Part shown: in pieces, positions 5,794 through 7,894 of the stretch
How positions within the stretch are numbered: position 1 is the first letter of the stretch
How the letters are laid out: every line of letters starts with the position of its first letter
DNA from: Candidatus Aerophobota bacterium
GTDB taxonomy: Bacteria > Aerophobota > Aerophobia > Aerophobales > B3-G15
Length of the DNA: 7,894 nt
Assembly: GCA_030615365.1 (NCBI GenBank)
Contig: JAUWZM010000101.1
Coordinates: 1 to 7,894 of the forward strand
Reading direction: 5' to 3'
Translations under genes and position numbers: made by a program
The notes under the pieces: generated by a model
What the model saw: only the letters and a program-made list of their open reading frames with translations
Told to the model about the DNA's origin: nothing
Databases searched by the model: none

Positions 5794-6924
5794 TTATTTA
5801 TAAGGATCAGCTGCATCGCGAAGACCGTCACCCAAGAAATTAAAGGCCAGTACTGTAGCAATTACAAACAGAGCCGGGATAAGGAACCAGGGGTGGATAC
5901 CTAAAGTTTCTACGTTCTGGGCCTGCTTTAAAAGAACTCCCCAGCTAACTACCGGAGGTCGAAGCCCGATGCCTAAGAAACTCAAGGCTGTTTCCCCTAA
6001 AATCATGATAGGTATAGCTAAAGTTAAATTAACTATAAGATAACTTAAAAAAGAGGGAAGAAGATGTCTGGATATTATCCATCCATCAGATGCTCCAGCA
6101 ACCTTAGCTGCCAGACTAAAATCTTCCTGTTTAAGCTCCAGGAGCTTTCCTCTCACTACTCGGGCTAAGCCGCACCATCCGGTAATAGAAAGAATAACAA
6201 TAATTCCAAAATAAACTTTAATAGGTGACCAGTGAGGAGGCAGGGCTGCACTAAGACCCATCCACAGAGGAATAGCAGGAATAGTAATAAGAATCTCTAT
6301 CACTCTTTGCATAGCTAAATCGGCAACTCCTCCATAATAACCAGAAATCCCGCCCATTATACAGCCTAAAATAAAACTAATGGCTACTCCTACCAGACCT
6401 ATTGACAAGGAGATGCGTCCTCCATAAAGAGTGCGAGAGAGCATATCTCTACCTAACCCTTCGGTCCCAAAGAGGAAAACTACTCCTTTTTTGACTCCAA
6501 AAAAGTGAAGGTCACTCTCAAACAAATTCCAGAGTTCATACTTATCGCCACGGACAAAAAAGTATAGAGGATATTTTTTGTCTTTCTCTATCTTGTAGCT
6601 TATACGGAAAGTCTCCGGGTCCCTTGTTTTTTTCAATCCATATACAAAGGGGCGAAGATGAAAATTTCCCTCCTCATCAAAAAAATGAATTCTTTGAGGA
6701 GGAGCATAAACATATTTACTATGACGCTTGTAAATATTATAGGGGGCAAAGAACTCACATCCTATAGCCAGGATGATATAAAGAAAGATTAAAAAAATGC
6801 CTGATACAACAGATGGTTTATGTTTTTTAAATTTCCGCCACATAAGCTGGTATTGAGTGGCAGTGAAAAATTTGTCCTGCGAGGAAATAGCCTTTTTTTT
6901 CTTGATTATAGAATTAAGTTTCAT
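5794..6924 (-). CDS. ABC transporter permease, DppC/OppC type
   Basis: 376 residues, longer than the usual 280 to 310 for DppC. The cytoplasmic N-tail (1-37, Lys-rich) is followed by a first membrane helix (about 38-58, VVSGIFLIFLYIILAIGCEF). An extended extracytoplasmic stretch (about 60-160) follows, which accounts for the extra length. Then come FGTEGLGRDMLSRTLYGGR (152-170), the conserved entry to the BPD_transp_1 domain, further helices, and the EAA loop LAAKVAGASDGWIISRHLLP (271-290) that contacts the ATPase. The end, ALSFLGIG...VSWGVLL...FNFLGDGLRDAADP, is canonical. It lies 12 bases after the DppB stop, so the two are surely cotranscribed. Its AAGGA at 6927-6931 is only two bases from the ATG, unusually close, which hints at translational coupling. 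Partner ATPases (DppD/DppF) are not in the window. Confidence 0.93.
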   Translation of the reverse strand: MKLNSIIKKKKAISSQDKFFTATQYQLMWRKFKKHKPSVVSGIFLIFLYIILAIGCEFFAPYNIYKRHSKYVYAPPQRIHFFDEEGNFHLRPFVYGLKKTRDPETFRISYKIEKDKKYPLYFFVRGDKYELWNLFESDLHFFGVKKGVVFLFGTEGLGRDMLSRTLYGGRISLSIGLVGVAISFILGCIMGGISGYYGGVADLAMQRVIEILITIPAIPLWMGLSAALPPHWSPIKVYFGIIVILSITGWCGLARVVRGKLLELKQEDFSLAAKVAGASDGWIISRHLLPSFLSYLIVNLTLAIPIMILGETALSFLGIGLRPPVVSWGVLLKQAQNVETLGIHPWFLIPALFVIATVLAFNFLGDGLRDAADPYK

Positions 6925-6936
6925 TTTCCTTAATCT

Positions 6937-7894
6937 TTACTTATAAGAAATACGAGGATCTACCCAGACCAGAAGTAAATCAGAGACAAGAGTTCCTATT
7001 ACAGTTAAGGAACTTAAGATTAAAATAAAACTTCCAGCCAGGTACATATCCTGAGATATCAGTGCCTGAAGCAATAGAGGCCCAGCGGTAGGAAGATTCA
7101 ACACTATTTCGGTAATGGTTCCTCCTGAAATAAGCGTAGGGAGCATCCATCCTATAGTACTTACAATCGGGTTAACAGCTACTCTAATTGGATACTTAAA
7201 CAAAAGAGTTATTTCTGAGACTCCCTTGGCTCGAGCTGTAATAACGTATTGTTTGCCCAGCTCGTCTAAAAGACAGTTTCGCATAATGCGGATAAGTCCA
7301 GCAGTACCAGCGGTTCCAACAACTACTACAGGAATCCATAGGTGACGGAGCAGATCAACAACTTTACCCCAGCTCCAGAGTGCTTCCTTATAGGCCGGGG
7401 AAAAAAGTCCACCTACACTAAAACCAAGGTATTTCCAGGTGATAAACAGTAAAAACAAGGCTAAAAGAAAATTAGGGATAGCCAGACCAATAAACCCGAT
7501 AAAAGTGGCCGTATAATCACCAATAGAGTACTGATGAGTTGCCGAATAAATCCCTATAGGTATGGCTACCAGATAAACAAAAAACATAGTGAAGATGCTT
7601 ATGGTTATTGTTAGGGCTAAGCGCTCCCCTATCAGCTCAGATACTGGTTTTTGCCACTGGAAAGAGTATCCAAAATTTCCGTTAATTAATATATTCCCGA
7701 TCCACTTAAAATACCGGGTATACAATGGTTGATCTAAACCATACTGCCTTTTCAAACTGGCAATAGTTGCCTCACTGGTCTTTGTCCCTTGACTTTCCAA
7801 TTGGGCCACATAGGTAGTTAAATAATCACCCGGGGGAAGATCAATAATAACAAATGTAATAACTGAAATAATTATCAGGGTAGGAATTGCAAAA
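6937..7894 (-). CDS. ABC transporter permease, DppB/OppB type, missing its first residues
   Basis: The frame is open to the right edge, so the true start is outside. The GTG at 7809 is not the start: the codons before it read FAIPTLIIISVITFVIIDLP then PGDYLTTY, which is the first membrane helix and the F.....PGDP-like loop of every DppB. 318 residues are visible. Others: RQYGLDQPLYTRYFKWIGNI just after, FGYSF, helices at about 62-84 and 103-126 of the GTG-based numbering, the EAA loop YVITARAKGVSEITLLFKY (188-206) and the terminal DPRISY. It forms the heteromeric membrane pore with the DppC-type protein 12 bases downstream. It presumably heads the operon or follows ATPase genes to the right. 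Confidence 0.93.
   Translation of the reverse strand, partial: FAIPTLIIISVITFVIIDLPPGDYLTTYVAQLESQGTKTSEATIASLKRQYGLDQPLYTRYFKWIGNILINGNFGYSFQWQKPVSELIGERLALTITISIFTMFFVYLVAIPIGIYSATHQYSIGDYTATFIGFIGLAIPNFLLALFLLFITWKYLGFSVGGLFSPAYKEALWSWGKVVDLLRHLWIPVVVVGTAGTAGLIRIMRNCLLDELGKQYVITARAKGVSEITLLFKYPIRVAVNPIVSTIGWMLPTLISGGTITEIVLNLPTAGPLLLQALISQDMYLAGSFILILSSLTVIGTLVSDLLLVWVDPRISYK

Noticed and set aside
6937..7809. Start of the DppB-type gene at the GTG at 7809
   Set aside because: The frame stays open to the window edge and the 28 codons before it encode the expected first membrane helix and PGDY loop.

Overview
All intact genes lie on the minus strand. Base composition is AT-rich by eye, and ribosome-binding sites are strong (AGGAGG type). 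I take this as a low-to-moderate GC bacterium. The mix of oligopeptide/oligosaccharide-type ABC transporter genes, several uroporphyrinogen-decarboxylase-like (UROD-like) genes, Gfo/Idh/MocA debris and a TIM-barrel glycosidase-like gene is typical of anaerobic heterotrophs such as Atribacterota- or Thermotogota-like lineages. That taxonomic guess is inference; there is no marker gene in the window.

Layout in transcription order (right to left): a DppB-type permease, cut by the window end (6937-7894); a DppC-type permease (5794-6924); a secreted family-5 solute-binding protein (3727-5685); and a strong hairpin terminator (3660-3703). These form one import operon whose ATPase genes are not in view. 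Next comes about 400 bases of debris. It holds one copy of a 31-base repeat, an inverted repeat and a decayed reverse-transcriptase fragment (YADD motif, stop codon, frameshift). An intact UROD-like gene (2271-3257) follows, with its own terminator (2181-2221). Then a pseudogene region (1592-2138) joins the start of another UROD-like gene to the broken C-terminal part of a Gfo/Idh/MocA oxidoreductase. A cytoplasmic TIM-barrel glycosidase-like gene follows (303-1424), then the second 31-base repeat copy (164-194) and the start of a third UROD-like gene running off the left edge (1-137).

Reading of the locus: the ABC importer probably brings in an oligosaccharide or glycoconjugate. The glycosidase-like protein, the UROD-like proteins (possible corrinoid-linked methyl transfer) and formerly a Gfo/Idh oxidoreductase would process it inside the cell. 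No corrinoid protein gene is visible, so the methyl-transfer role is unproven. The downstream half has been rearranged: two near-identical direct repeats bracket a 3.4-kb segment that contains an intron-type reverse-transcriptase relic and a chimeric pseudogene.
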